Below, piece after piece: positions 36,225 to 51,000 of a DNA stretch of 64,000 bases; position 1 is the first letter of the stretch; each line of letters starts with the position of its first letter. Origin of the DNA: Adineta steineri (taxonomy: Eukaryota > Rotifera > Eurotatoria > Adinetida > Adinetidae); contig CAJNOI010000071.1 of the NCBI GenBank assembly GCA_905250115.1, positions 1 through 64,000 of the forward strand. Reading direction: 5' to 3'. Below the pieces are notes generated by a model, which had not been told where the DNA came from, made no database searches, and saw nothing but the letters and a program-made list of their open reading frames with translations. A program made the position numbers and the translations under genes.

Positions 36225-39200
36225 ATGAATGATTATAGACAACGTCTTGGTCTTAATCGACGATTTGAACCACCGACAACATCGATGGGTAAATTCTTCT
36301 CAAATCGCCTTCGAGATTCATTACATTTTGGTGGAGCATTAACAACAAATGAAAGAGAAAATTTTGATGAAACATTAGCTGATAAAGAAGCAACACCTGA
36401 ACCACCAGTTAGTGTCTATGATGTTAATCGTTCGATAATTACACCAACATCATTAACAAGTGGTGAATCATATTTTACTCAAACAACACCTGATATACAT
36501 AAATTTTCTCGTCGAGTAGAACTATCATCAGGTTATAATATATTAAAAAATCGTACAAGTTCACGTCCAGCACGTTTACCATCACAATTACAAGGACGTA
36601 CACCACTTGCTCAATTAAATCCATTACCTGGAACAATAACACCAACAAGTAATCTTGATGATCATCGTCAACGACGTCTTTCTTTTACTGATCATCATCG
36701 TACACAACAATTGACTTATAATCAACAGATTTTACAAAAATTTAATGCTGATGGTACTCGACGACCATTTTCATCAGACAGTCCATTGCCACCACCTTTA
36801 CTACCGCATTCATCGACAACAGTAACTTATATATCATCCGCACCACCTGTACATAATCGTACAACTTATCAGCCAGTTGAACCATTAAAATTAGCATCCG
36901 AACAAGAAGATAATTCCATAGCAGCATTATCACGTGAACTACGTGCTGCTGCATATCCAACGACATGTAAATCTTCAAATCATTCACCAACACGTGAAAC
37001 TTCACCATCAACAACACGTTATTCAACTCGTTCTAATTCAAAACGTGGACCACTACCACCACGTTCATTACCAAAACTACATCCCAATGAACAACAAACA
37101 ACAATATCAAATACTAAAATATCACATTATCATCATCCCCATCCTCCTCCTCCTCATCATCATCAACAACAACAACATGAAGTAGAAAAGCATCCATCAA
37201 CAATCGAAGATCGTTTACAAAGTTCATCATTATTACTTGATCAAATGTTCAATGTTGAGCAATTATCAAGCAAAGAACCAATAGTACAAACACATGAAAT
37301 TATTTCTGTTACCAATGAAAAATCAAGTAATTTCATATATTTAATCGAAATAAACTTTTTTATCAAACACGAATATAACATGATCTATATCATAATAGTA
37401 TATATATCTAAAAAAATGTAGTCAAATAGGAATCTTTCTATTTTTTTTTATTATGAATGCATGTTTTCAACTTTATTATACTTTCTTAATCCAAATATTT
37501 TCCTTTTATAGGTCGTGAACAACCGTCTGTTCTATTATTGAGAACTCCTTCATTATCAAATCCTACTGAAGATGCAACATTATCATTTGTTTCTAAATTT
37601 GCTCGTTTAGCCCCTATTATTCCTTCACATTCAACAAATGGAAATACTTCTATACTATCACCTGCTGATGAAAATAATAATAATAATATAAATCGTTTAT
37701 CATATATCGAATTAAATTATCATGAACAAACTCTTGATACACTTCATGATCTATCATCATTTCATAATGAAAATGCAACTATAACTGATGATTTACTTGA
37801 AACATCGAATATGAATTATTCTGATGATACAAATGATGAAATTACCGATGATTTCTCTTATGTACCATTAAAAGAACAAATGAATGCTTTTAATACTGTT
37901 CCATTACTTGAATTAGAAGAATTGGAAACAAATAGTGATATAAGTGAATCCCAATTAGTACCAATTAATTATGCTAAAGAATTAGCAAATGAAATTGAAC
38001 TTTTACAAAAAGCACATTCACTTAAACAACAACAACGATCAATGGCAATGAATAGTGAAAATGAAAGAATGAATGATAATAGTTCTATTCCACCACCTGC
38101 AAATATGGAATTATTAAATTTTGAAGCATTAGAAGATGAATTTTCAATGTTACAACATCACGAAGATTTAACATTACCTTCACCAAGAATTCCATCAGTA
38201 ATGATGGAAATTTCATCTCCATCTATACCTATAGAACAACCTATATCTCCTCTTTCATTAACAGAAAATGAAACACCAACTGCAAATATTTTACAACAGG
38301 CTATACTTGAACATAATCGTTTATCATCATGGTTTAAATTACCAACCGAACTTTGGTTTAAAATTTTACCATATTTAACTACAAATGAATTACATAATTT
38401 TTCTTATGTTTGTAAACGTTTCTATTTACTTACACAAGATAAAGCGTGTCAACATCGAATAACAATTAATTGTCGAATGCAATTAGAACAACTTTGGTTT
38501 GATATTATTAGTAAACGTAAACCTATTTCACTTTCATTTATTGATCGTCCACAACAAAATCTTGAAAATACACAACAACAACAACAACAAGAACATAATA
38601 TTCAATGGAAAGAATTTTTTGAATCAATTGGTTCTACTCTTTTTGATTTTACTATGACTGGTTGTTATCATGAACCATTTACACCTAATACATTCTTACC
38701 ATTTATCGTTCAACACTGTTCAAATCTTCTTTCACTTAGTCTTCGTTGGAATAATATAACAGAAACAACATTAAATCATTTAATAACTTATCCACAATTT
38801 ATAAATTTACATACACTTGATTTAACTGCTTGTCAAATTTTAACTGATACAATTTTAATTGATATATTTATTCGTACAGAAACAGAATTTCATTTAAAAA
38901 AACTTATTCTTCAAGCATGTACAAATTTAACATGGATAAGTCTTGATACAATAGCTATTTCAATACCAAATTTAGAACATTTAAATTTAAGTCGTTGTAT
39001 TGGTTTAAAAAATCTTACAACACATGAAAATCATACATGTTTTCATTATTGGTCTAAACTTCAATATATTGATTTTGGTCATCTTTTAACAATAAATGAT
39101 AATGATCTGACAATTATATTTAATAATTGTAAATATTTAAATACATTTATATTTGATGATTGTATTAATTTAACTGATGAAACATTAAATAAATTAACAA

Positions 39201-39541
39201 CAAATTTTCAAATGATTAGTTTAAATAATTGTACAAATATAAGTACAGCTTTATTTTTAAATCTCAATGAACAATGTCCATATTTACATACGATAAAACT
39301 TAATTCAATAAATAATTTTACTAATGAATGTTTAATAAAATGGTCAAATAAACCGTTAATCGAATTAAAAAATTTAGTACTTGACAATTGTAATCAATGT
39401 ACATTGAATGGAATTGAAAAATTTCTTGAAAAACATATGAACTTACGAGAATTATCATTGAATGGTGATATTATATCAAGTTTACTTGAACAAAAATTTT
39501 TACAACAAAAATTTCCAAATATTAAATTTGTCTTTCAATAA
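36225..39541 (+). CDS. F-box and leucine-rich-repeat protein (FBXL type)
   Basis: Two large exons (36225-37326 and 37512-39541) join in phase through one intron. The first about 600 residues are low-complexity and rich in Ser, Thr, Pro, His and Asn, with no recognised domain. An F-box follows (WFKLPTELWFKILPYLTTNE, then FSYVCKRFYLL), which in this family binds SKP1 in an SCF ubiquitin ligase. Cysteine-containing leucine-rich repeats come after it (LHTLDLTACQILTDTIL, LEHLNLSRCIGL, LNTFIFDDCINLTDETL, LKNLVLDNCNQC) and would bind the substrate. The protein ends KFPNIKFVFQ. Two exons is few for this region. I cannot assign a particular FBXL orthologue, because the long N-terminal half is not family-typical. 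The ATG immediately follows a TTTTTTTCTAG acceptor. Confidence 0.82.
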
Positions 39542-40668
39542 AATATATTTCGTGATATTTAGTTTCGTTTTTCTAGTATTTTCATTTTACCTAAAAAGCA
39601 CAGTGTGTATAGAATGCTTTTTTTCTCATTCACAAAAAATGCGCATGTTAATATTTTGTTTTATTTCATGTTTTTTATGTTAAATGATAAAATGAATATT
39701 TATATATATAAATAATCGAAAAGAAAACCGTCCACAACACCACCAATTCTAATTTGCATATATATTATTGAATACTATCTGTTTTTAGATTATCTTTTTA
39801 TTCGTCGATGGGATAATTTTGTTTTTGTGAAAAATACTAAAATATATACATCTTAAATAGGTAAATTGAAAAATAAATAAAAGAGTATTCGAAAAATGTT
39901 ATCTTTTCAAAGAGGTAANNNNNNNNNNNNNNNNNNNNNNNNNNNNNNNNNNNNNNNNNNNNNNNNNNNNNNNNNNNNNNNNNNNNNNNNNNNNNNNNNN
40001 NNNNNNNNNNNNNNNNNNTATACATATATGTATATGAATGATTATTGCAGTAAACAGATAGTGTGTATATTTAAGAAATCTTCTAACAATTTAGTTCTCC
40101 CTAGTCACTTACACATCATCTTGCTTTGTTTTTTTTTCTATTTTTGTTCTTTTAACTAAACAATGAATTCTAGACACACATGTAAACATTTTTTCTTTTT
40201 AAACATTGATCTCTTGTCGTAGTTTGATTTTACGCAATCTGATTTTTCGTCTGAGAAATTATTTGGAATTATAAATAATATTATGTCAGCTTTTGCTGTT
40301 GTATCTTTGTTTTTCTTTTTCTTCTATATTTTGAACAAATTTTATTATATCTATATAAATAAAAACAAATACAGTTGACTGAAATGAATATTTCGTTGTA
40401 ATTTTCTAACGAATCGCGCTAAATAGTTAATCTGAAATATAGTGGATTTAAATACGGAAATTAATGAATAGTTTTCATCATGTATTAAGCTAAAAAACGA
40501 ATAGATTATCAAAAGAAAAAATATTTTGTTTACAAAAGTTAAACTAATGAATAATATCACAGCGAGAACACTGTAAATGGAAAGTCTTGGTTAAAATTTT
40601 GAATAAAAAAACGATTGTTGTAGCACAAGAACAACTGCACATACTAAAAACTACTAACAACTAATATT
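39542..40668. other. Convergent intergenic region with an assembly gap
   Basis: AT-rich sequence between the F-box gene and the receptor kinase gene on the other strand. It is interrupted by 100 N at 39919-40018. No gene is seen on either side of the gap. Confidence 0.45.
39919..40018. other. Assembly gap, 100 N
   Basis: A run of exactly 100 N, the usual scaffold placeholder for a gap of unknown size. It falls in intergenic sequence. Confidence 0.99.
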
Positions 40669-43600
40669 TTAAAGATAACTATCATCTTGTCCATTTGGTT
40701 TTTTGTACGGCGGTGGTGGTGGCGGTGGTCTTGATGGTGTTGGATCGTTTAAATAAACATTTGGTCCATCTGTAGTTGTTCGTGAAGTATTATTATCGGG
40801 TTCTAAATATGAATCTTGATAATAACCTGGATCAACAGTTGTTGTCGGACGAAAATTAACATTTTCATAACGACGAGCATTTCCTGAAGTATCATTATCA
40901 TTAATTGCATTTTCACTATCAAATGAAGGAAGATCACTAACACCTTGAACTTCACCAAAACTCTCAATATTTTCATCGGATATATTTTCTTCTTGATATC
41001 GATTATATTCTGATCGATAATACTATATAAAGTTAACATAAAGAATAATTAATAAATTTCATACGAAAATAAAATGTAATTACTTGAAATGCTTGTTTTG
41101 ATAACATTTTTGAATGACATAAAAGAGCACGAATTCGTGTCATTTCTGGACGACTATTTTCTTCAACAAGACAAATACTAATAATTGCATCACTAATTCA
41201 AATATTCAAAAAACAATTTTCAAAATGTACAAAAAGAAAAAAACAACAATAGAAATAGATTCTTACATATCTCGTGGAATTTCTTGATGATAATTAATAT
41301 ATTGACGAACACGACCTTCACTTATAACAAGAGCAAGTCGATGAAAGAAACTTCCACCATCAGATGTTTTTTCCATTTCATCCAAAAGCTTACTGAATGG
41401 CCGAATTCGACCTTATAAAACAACATTATATTAATAGTGTGATATCAAATAAATACTTACATTTAAGAAATAGTGTCCAAAGAAATATACCAAATGACCA
41501 TCTATTTATTAAATGAAAATGAAAATTAATAAGAGAATAAATTAAACTTACACATCAGATTTAATTGATAATTTATTTAATAATTGTCGATCATCTGGAC
41601 TGGATGCACGTAAAAAAGTTTTAGCGAGTTCTGGTGTTAAATTATGTGTCGCAATTTCATTCTATTTGAAAAGAAAAATATTTTATACCTATAAAACAAA
41701 TAATTTGTCTATCCGTGATTATGCATCATCTCTTTCGATCTAATATCAAAACATCCTCAGATTTTAATGAATCAGATCAAAATTACTATGCTCTATCTAA
41801 ATAGATAAAATCATATTGCAATAAAGGTGTATACAACCTGTTGTTAAATATGAATTACTTACTCCTGATTGAGCTACTGTATTTAGAAAAATCTGATAAG
41901 AATATATCTAAGTGTTCTCTTATAATACATACATTTTTCTTTTCAAGTTGTACACTTTCATGTTGTGCAAGTTGTTCACGATAATTTTTATAAGTTGTCC
42001 ATGTTGCTAAACTATATAAACATTTATTTTTTAAAAATTTTCAATTAGACAGTACAAAAAAAAGTAATATTCAATTTCATACCCAAAATCACATATTTTC
42101 ATAATAAATCTTGATGTAACTAAAACATTTCTTGATGCAATATCACAATGAGCTATTTGTCTTCGATTTAAATAATCAACTCCACAAGCCACTTGATAAG
42201 CAATTAATTTTAAATCATCATCAGTTAATAAACATTCTTCATGTGCTTGTTTAACTGTCATATCGGGTTCGGTTTGTTTTGAAAGTGTTTCATATAATGA
42301 TAATTTTCCATGAGTTGCTGAATTTTGTATTGGTTGATTAAAATATTTAAGCATTGATTCAAGTGAACCATTTGAACAAAGTTCCATTAAATAAAATGAA
42401 TCTTCATCTCGAATAGGTCCACCAAGAAACATAAATTTAAATTTTGCTTCAGGATATGCAACTTTTTTTAATGCAACTATATTAACATGTTTACCAGCTT
42501 TATGCATAACTTTGATTTCATCAATTAACATTTCAGCTGCTTTTTTCTTTTGAATATCATGTTTAGATAACATTTCTACATTTTCTTCATCAATATCAGT
42601 ACTTTTTTTACGATCATCACGACGACGTTCATTATTACGTATTGTTTCTGGTAAAGTCTTTGCTGCAACAAGACCAACCTCTGGTAAACGTACTTGATAA
42701 ACAATACCGAATTGACCATGACCTAATTCTTTAAAATCATCTTTTGCCATGGGTAGTGTCTCATGATTAATATAACTAAGAAATGTACGAATTTGTTCTG
42801 TTGTAGCAAAATTTTCCGGTAATGGAGTTTGTATTAATCCATGAAACATACTTCCTTGAACATTACGTCTCATTCGAATATATTTTATAATGAAGATTAA
42901 TAATAATACAATCATAATAAGAAGAAGTAAAGCAGATATAATAACAATCATAGCTGTAAAACGACTCATTTTTGAATATGGATTAGAACCTAAACAAAAA
43001 ATGGTGTAAAAAATATATATGACAAAGATTTGAATTTTACCTTTAACTCGTAAATCAAAACTTCGTTGAAGTGGAGCATCACGACCATTGTTTAGTTCAC
43101 ATGTATAATAACCAGTATCAGATGGTTGGGCACGAGTAATCGAAATACTATTATAAATATAAACTTAGTTAATTTACTTTCAGGATTATTCATTGATTAG
43201 ATCAATCTAGTATTTCAAACAAATGATAATAAGTTCAAGTGATATCAATTAACTTCTTTATACATTCTGAGTTTCCAGGAGCGGATCTCGATATTGGCGG
43301 CGTGGAAAAACAAGTCGAATTTCATATTTATGAGCGAAATGGTCAATATTTAGCTCAAAGGATGTTACCTTTACTTTTCTGATGTTTTGTATTCTCTTTC
43401 TAATAGTGTGCAATAGAAATCTTTTCATCTAACGATAAATTCTACTGACCTTCCATTATTATCTCCAAATTGTAACGTTGAATCATCATTTTTCAATGGT
43501 AATTTTCCTTTCAACCAAACTAATTTCGGTTTTGGTCGTCCATTAAATTGACAATCAAGTTCGACATTATCACCTACTTTACGATCTAATTTCGATACTA

Positions 43601-46600
43601 ATTGTAAATTATTTTTAAATTCTAATAATTCTGGATCTATAATAAACGAAAATTTGTTCAGAAAGAAAAATCAGTCATTATTTTCATTTCAATTTACCAT
43701 CAACATTGATCTTATAAGTATCATTTGCATTCGGAATAACATCCGGTCGTTTAGATATAGCAATACATTGAAAATATCCATTATTACCAATCATTCTTAA
43801 TGGTCCTGTTTTAACTTCAATTGCTGTACTTTGAATTTGTTCACTAATATAAAAAAATATAATTTCAGAAAAAAAAATTTTTTTTATCTAATACTTTAAT
43901 GGTAAATTCCAAGTAACATCAACTTGTTTTATTTGATTAGTTCCAACAATACGCCATCCAGGATCAAAACGATTTCGCTCATATGTAAAAAATTTATCAT
44001 TATAAATCATACGAAGATCATCATAGATTAAATCATGACTTTCACAACGATATGTTAAAATATCACCGGTAACTAAACTAAATTCTGGTTTATGAATATT
44101 AAACATATTACGATTTTGTGATAAAATTGTTATGGCTTTAGCAATATTAATTAAACCATTCTGTTCATAACAACAAAGATATTGATAACCAATTGTTGGA
44201 TTATCAATCGTCTGAGATGTACTACTAATAAATTGTGTTTGATAATCATTTATACGATTAGATGTAATGCTTAGGATATTTTGATTTGATGTTATTTGAC
44301 ATGTTTGATCAATTAAATTTGATAGACAATTATCAATTGAACATTGAGAATATTTAATAAATATATTCAATGGTCGATTAATATCAGAACGATGACGTAT
44401 TGTACAAGCAATACGATATGATTCACGTTCAAATACACCATAAGGATATATATTTACTTTGTTATTAGAATTTTCATTTCGCCATGGAATATTATGTGGT
44501 ATTTGTTCAGGAACAAATGATAATTGACCAACAGGATTTCCTTTAAAATATAAAAAATTATAAATTGAAGAATAAAAATTATTTTTACCTATAATATTCG
44601 GTTTAATGACAACTGTTTTTTCTGATGCTGATGATTTTGCAGTAATTTTTAAATCTGTTTCATCTTCAAATGTCATATTATAAATAGTTAATGAATATTC
44701 AAAAAATTGATTTTCTTGATTAGTGCTAAAATACGAAAAAAAACCCAAAAAAATTAATTTATTTATTTGTTAAACTTACCTAAGTAATAATTCAAATCGT
44801 TTATCATTCATTAATGAGATACCATTTCGTGATAGATCAAGAACAATAGATGAACGTGGAATTGTAAAAATACTTATATCATAAATACTATTTGATCCAT
44901 AGGAAATCTTATCATTAGTATCAGCTCCATTTAAATTAATTTCAAGATCAAGTGATGGTGCTAAAACATATATATATATATAATAAGATCTCAATTGATG
45001 GAATCTCGAAAGAGTTCGTTTTGTTTTCAAACATCAATCCGCATACCCTTCTCGAACTTTTAGTATAATTTTTATAATACATACTATCAGTGCAAGTAAT
45101 ATCAACAGAACGTGAATAAAGACCTTGATCAGATATTCGTACACAATAAAATCGATAAACTTTATTTGATTTAAAACCACGTAATGTTATTGAACTATTT
45201 CGACTATTGACTTGTGTTTGAAGATTAAATACTGGTTTTTCCGTTTGATTTGATATTAAATTAAGCTAAATAAAATAAGAATTACTGTTTTTTTCTTTGT
45301 CGTGAAAAATTATTATTTTACATTGTAAATATCTTCAAACCAGAAGAGAATGGGTATTTTTCGATCAACTTTTGTTCCATATTGAATTTCACAACTTAAT
45401 CTTACAGTTTCATCACTCATAACAGTTAAACTTGGCTGATGAATTTGTACATATTCAGCTAAAAATTAAAAATTTCAAATGTAATTTTACATCGATACTT
45501 TAAAGCAAAAAAAGTTAAGTCTTACGATCATATGTATTATAGGGAACTTTTGATTGTTGACTTGGTGTATAATTACTCATACAAGTAAAATAGGGCAATA
45601 CACTTGGTATTGTTGGATTTTCAAGTGCAAAACCAATCTGTGGATCAAAGAAGACTTTCTAAAACAAGAATAAAATTATATTTCTATTGTTATTACAATA
45701 ACTTCAAGTCAAACTTCTGGTTTTAAATCAATTGGTGTATAATAAACTGGAATACAAATGTCTTGCCCATCACATACAGGTGTGTTACAACTAAGTTCAT
45801 TGGCTTGACGTTCTTTTGAATTACATTGACGTAATTGACATTGTTTAGAATTCGATGGTATAGAACATGATATTCGTGGATACCAGCTTGTAGTTTGACA
45901 TGGTAAGTTAAAAAAATGAATACCTGTTTGTTTAAATACGGTCGGATAAACTGTTTCAGTAAAAACAGATTTTCCATCTAAGAAAATAGATTATTAAAAG
46001 TTTTCTTCTAAAGATATAATAAAATCTATACCTTGAATAAATACATGAACAGTTGCTTCATATTTTTTATCATTAATTATTTCTGAACATGTATAACGTC
46101 CAACGAGATTTGACGTCAATTCATTTCTTCGTAGTGTAGTAGTGATTATATTTGTGTTATAATCAGTATCCAAAGACAAATACTAAAGAAGAAATTCTCA
46201 ACTATTGGATTTTTTGTTCATCATTTGTAATAAAGATTTTTATTTGAATTTTCTATAAAATTCGAGTAATTGTGAAGAATATCTTGGACGAAAACAACAT
46301 CGAGATTAAATCGATAAATATTTTATCAGTAACAAATAAGAATATACTATTTCATGAATCAATAAAAGGATTAACGATAGAGATATTTATTTTAATTTTT
46401 CGTGAAGTAAAATTTCTTTTGAAAAAGAATAGAATTTTTAAGGGAATTAACCTTTCCGAACAAATGTCATGCGGAAATAGAAAAACAGATAATTATTTAT
46501 CATGATTCAACCAGTAGTTCCAATTATGCGATGTCTCTGTGGATGATCTGAGATTTAAATCGAAATGGGGAAATAAGAGTCTGATTTTCGAGTGCTCTTC

Positions 46601-47011
46601 TATCGACAGATAATATTCAAAATTTAAAGACATATTGCTGTTCTCTTAACAACTGGCAATAATCAATACTATACTATGTCATTTAAGAATATCTATGAAT
46701 TACTTTAGTTGCAGATGTTGGAACAGTAAATTGAATTGCTTTCGTCGTTCCTTTACATCGTAAAAAATATGGTAGATCATCTTGAATTGCTTTTGCATGA
46801 AATTGAAGTTCATTTGGAACGATATAATATCGAAAGATGGAATCAATTGAATCAATATCTTTTCTTAAACGTTCTTCAATATGTTGATTAGGAGGATATT
46901 CAATTTTAACACCTATTCATTAAATATATAATTATATATTTCAAAATTAATATATATTAAATTACTTTCATGAATAACAAATAATATCAAGATAAATAAT
47001 ATTCGAAACAT
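40669..47011 (-). CDS. Receptor tyrosine kinase with Ig-like domains and an altered HRD motif
   Basis: The gene starts at 47011 with a signal peptide (MFRILFILILFVIHES) and ends at 40669 (NGQDDSYL). The ectodomain has several Ig-like modules, for example LVGRYTCSEI (near 46100) and a GYYTC segment (near 43110). A single transmembrane helix (VIISALLLLIMIVLLLIFII, near 42930) and a juxtamembrane segment follow. The kinase domain has GHGQFGIVY, catalytic Lys in VAAKTL, a long insert, CDIASRN in the catalytic loop, KICDFG, and SDVWSFGIFLW. The layout resembles VEGFR/PDGFR/FGFR-type receptors, but no orthologue can be named. Two oddities stand out. The HRD arginine is cysteine (HCD), with Asp and Asn retained. 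DFG and SDVW are about 60 residues apart, with TPE where APE is expected. The tail is rich in Pro (RPPPPPPPYKK) and has several Tyr. About 20 exons join in frame. Confidence 0.82.
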
Positions 47012-48005
47012 ATTTTTATCAAAATGAAAAAGAAACTACTCAACCATTTAAAAATAAAATGTAAAGTGAACTATTGATTCTGTTCTGTTTTTATGAGTAT
47101 ATCGTGATTCATATTATAGCTGACATCTAGTGGTGATGATTAGTATTCGTTCGTTCGTTAGAAACTGTGAATAATGATAACATTATGTTAAACAGATCGA
47201 TTGATCAGTCGATCAATTACATCTGTTTATTGTTCAAATAAACAATATTTGAAATTATTATTATATATCAATAAATATTGATTTATTTACGAAGAATCAT
47301 GTTGCCCTACAGTATGAATTAAAAATAATTTTCTTAATAGTCTGTTTGACTTCTTTTAAGTTGAAATAATTTATTTAATGTTTCTATTTAGATTAGAATA
47401 TGAAGTAACGTTAGAAAACTTCAATTCACAATACCTTTTTTAATAAAAGAAAAAATTTTAACATTACGATTATTAGTTTTGAAAAAGAAAGGATTGCGAC
47501 CTTGACATCTTTTTAAATTATCCTTATAGAAACACAAATATATTATCGAATTTGAATAAAAACTGGTGTTTAATATTCTTAAATATATAATATCGATATA
47601 AAGTGTAGTCTTGGTTACAATTTTTGCAATTTTTTTATTAAAAAAATTAAACTTTTATGAGGTTATTTGACTTGCTAATGTTTTAGAATTTTAAATAAAT
47701 GACTAGCTTTCTTTAGAAATAAAAGCGATGTTTACAATTTATGTATACCATGTCACTTTCTGGAAATGTTTGATATGCAAAAAACAGTATCTTAGATAAC
47801 TATTTTAATGTGACATGTTGGAATTTAACATATGTTTTCAATTCTTCGGGTACTTATTTTGAAGCATGGTTAAAATCAGTGAAAAAAAATAATAGATTAT
47901 ATATATATGAAAATTCAGTTCGAAGTCAGTTAAAATAAATACAATAAATTTTATTTATCGAAGATCGTTTTGATTGTTTTATTTATTTTTCTTTTATTTT
48001 AGATA
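47012..48005. promoter_or_regulatory. Divergent intergenic region, receptor kinase(-)/GPR155(+)
   Basis: About 1 kb of AT-rich sequence between divergent starts. It holds a CGTTCGTTCGTT run near 47149 and a GATCGATTGATCAGTCGATC near-palindrome at 47196-47215. It ends in TTTTATTTTAG at 48002, 3 nt before the GPR155 ATG, a good splice acceptor for leader splicing. No gene is seen. Confidence 0.45.
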
Positions 48006-51000
48006 ATGAATAAAACAACAGATGCTTCAACAACTATTGATCAAGAACTTTATCCAGCTCTTATTCAATGTTTTTTTATAATAAGTGCTGGTTATATAGC
48101 TGGTCAACTTAATCTTTTAACAAATTCTCATTCAATTGGTCTTTCTCGTTATATAAGTAATTTTGCGTTACCAGCTGTTATATTTAAGAATCTCGTTGAT
48201 ATACAATTTCAAAATATCTCATGGCAATTTCTTACATCTGTATTAATTAGTAAAACAATTTTATTCTTTTTAACAATTCTCTTAGCATATATAGCTGAAC
48301 GTCCAAGAAATTATGCAAGTATGGGTCATTATGGTATAATAACAACACAGAGTAATGATTTTGCACTTATATTACCTATAATCGAAGCTGTATATAAAGA
48401 ATCTCATCCTGAATATAGTCGATATGTTTATTTAATAGCACCTATATCACTTGTTATACTTAATCCTATTGGATTTTTTTTAATTGAAATTCAAAAACGT
48501 ATTGATGATCAACGAAAACATCGAGAGAAATCTTGGCAACATTTACAATTAATATCATCAGTTTTTCAAAACATATGTTGTAATCCAATTGTTATATGTA
48601 CTATACTCGGTATTATATTCAATTATATATTCAATCAACATTTACCAAATACACTTGAATATATTTTAACACCATTATCTCAATCATTTACAGCAACAGC
48701 TTTATTTTATCTTGGTTTAACAATGGTTGGAAAATTAAATCGTTTACATGCACATCTTGTTATTACAGTTTTTCTTCTTAGTATTATCAAATTAGTTATA
48801 TTTCCATTAATTTTACGACAAGCAGTTTTTTTTCTTGTTAAACCAATCAATGGAAGTTTACATAATACAATTGATTATTCAAATTTAGGTTTTCTATATG
48901 GAACAGCACCTACAGCACCATCTGTAGTATTTTATGTTCCAGAAACAATGTTAGGTTTACAAACAATTGCATCAACGGAACTTGTTATTTCAACTTTACT
49001 TGCAGGACCCATTATGCTTGTTTCAGCAAAAATGATAAATTTACATACACTTGATCTTGGAACAACTCAATTATATGAAATATTATTAACTAAAACAGCA
49101 TTTGATGTTAGTATACTATCATTATTTTGTACAATTATTGTTCTTATTGGATTTTGTTTACGACATCGACGATTCAAAATATCTTTTATTCATAAATATA
49201 CATTTGTTTGTGTTGGCCTACAAATGATATTAGCTATTTGGACAATTATCATGCATTATGTTAAACAACCTTTATTGTCAACAACATCAACAATATTCGA
49301 TTTAGGTAAACATAAATTGTTTGTTTACTTGCTTGTGCGTCCGCACAGTGAAAAAGACATCTCTTGAGGTATTTCGATGTGGGAACTTGGAATCTGAGGC
49401 CTGTTGGGTGATTAAGATGAAGAGACAACGGTAAAAACAACATCAAAGGGCGATTTTTCACGATTTTCAATGGTTTTTCTAGTAAATGTGAAAAGATTGC
49501 ATTTCTACGAGAAAGAGCTAAGCGAGTCCTTGGACGACCGTTACTTGTTTATTTTAATGATAATGAATATTGTTTTTTAGGTAGTATTTTCATAGCATTA
49601 GCTACTCGAACATGGGTAACAAGTCTTTCAATAGCCTTAATGATAACTACATGTCATTCAAATGAATTAGCACGTCGATGTTCTTGGATATATCATGTAT
49701 TTGGATGGTTTATACCAGCATCGATATCATTAATAATCTATTTTTCTGCATTGTTTGGTCCAACAGAAGAAATATCACTATTAGGAGTAGAAAAACTCGG
49801 AAAAATTCAAGTTATTTTATCAATATTATTACTTGCTTTCTGTACTTTAATCAATACAATAAGTCTTCTTCGTATTGCACGTCGAACATATCGATTACGA
49901 CACGACTCAACTGATAGTCATTCTCATAATAATCATTCAGATTTTGTAAGAAATGAAGTACAACCATTAATGGTCGATGAAGATGATCAAACATTTATAC
50001 CACCTTTTATTCCCGACGGTAATTTTTTTCATTATATCACTTTTTATTAATAAATTTTCTCCAGAAATCAAAACGTTAGAGGGTGATAAACAATTATTTC
50101 GTCATGCAATACTTGTTGCTCTATTGACGATTGATGCTGTTATTGTAAGTATTTTGTTTGAAAAAATACTCAAACAAAGATCTTTTATTTTCTTTCTAAA
50201 TAATAGTGCGTATCAATATTATTATGGGTATTGATATCACATGATCGTAATGGTATTTATTATGAATTACAATTTTTAGACACAGTTCTATTGTATGGAC
50301 AAGTAGGATATTCAATTTATATATATTTTTTTGCAAAATTTTATGTTTTTTAGGGTATTATGACGTTTCTTGTCTTTGCATTAGATGCTGATTTACTTGT
50401 ACCTATAAAACGAAAGTATGATAGAATATTGAATAATAATAAAAGAAAGAATTTATGTATAATATTAAATTTTAGAATTATGAAAATATTATCTTGTTTT
50501 GGATATAATACAAATCGTCCTCAAGATCCAATTAGAAATCGATCGATTGAAAATAACGATTCATTGGATTTTGAACTTCAAATCCGACCAAATTTTACTC
50601 GTCAATCAAAGTAAGAATAATTTTCTCGAAAAAATTTTACTAAACATAATTTTTCCATAAAACAGTTTTCGAATGGAATCATCATGTATGTATATCTATT
50701 GTGCTATTAATTTTAATTAGCTTTTTTTAAATGGATTGTAATTTTATTGTACATAAATGATATTCTTATGTGAATTTAAATAATTCATCTTACATTTCGA
50801 GTTAAAAACTATAGCTAAATTTTGAGAATCTATTTCGAGATATTCTATTTTATAATTCCAAAATAAAACGAATATTGAACATCTGATTGTAATTTGGAAA
50901 CATTTTTATTTAGAATGAATACATCTTCTGAAACGACCTTCGACGGAAATGAGTTTTGTCAATGGCTTATCACAAATAGTTATCTAGAGAATGCTTCAAT

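Noticed and set aside
35932..36232. Frames upstream of the F-box gene
   Set aside because: They are T-rich runs translating to F, L and S, and they end at or overlap the acceptor and start codon of the real gene.
36742..37026. 94-codon minus-strand frame inside the F-box gene
   Set aside because: It is a shadow of the repetitive Ser/Pro/His-rich coding sequence on the plus strand.
46272..46505. 77-codon plus-strand frame in a receptor-kinase intron
   Set aside because: It lies in an intron between Ig-domain exons of the opposite strand and shows no recognisable feature.
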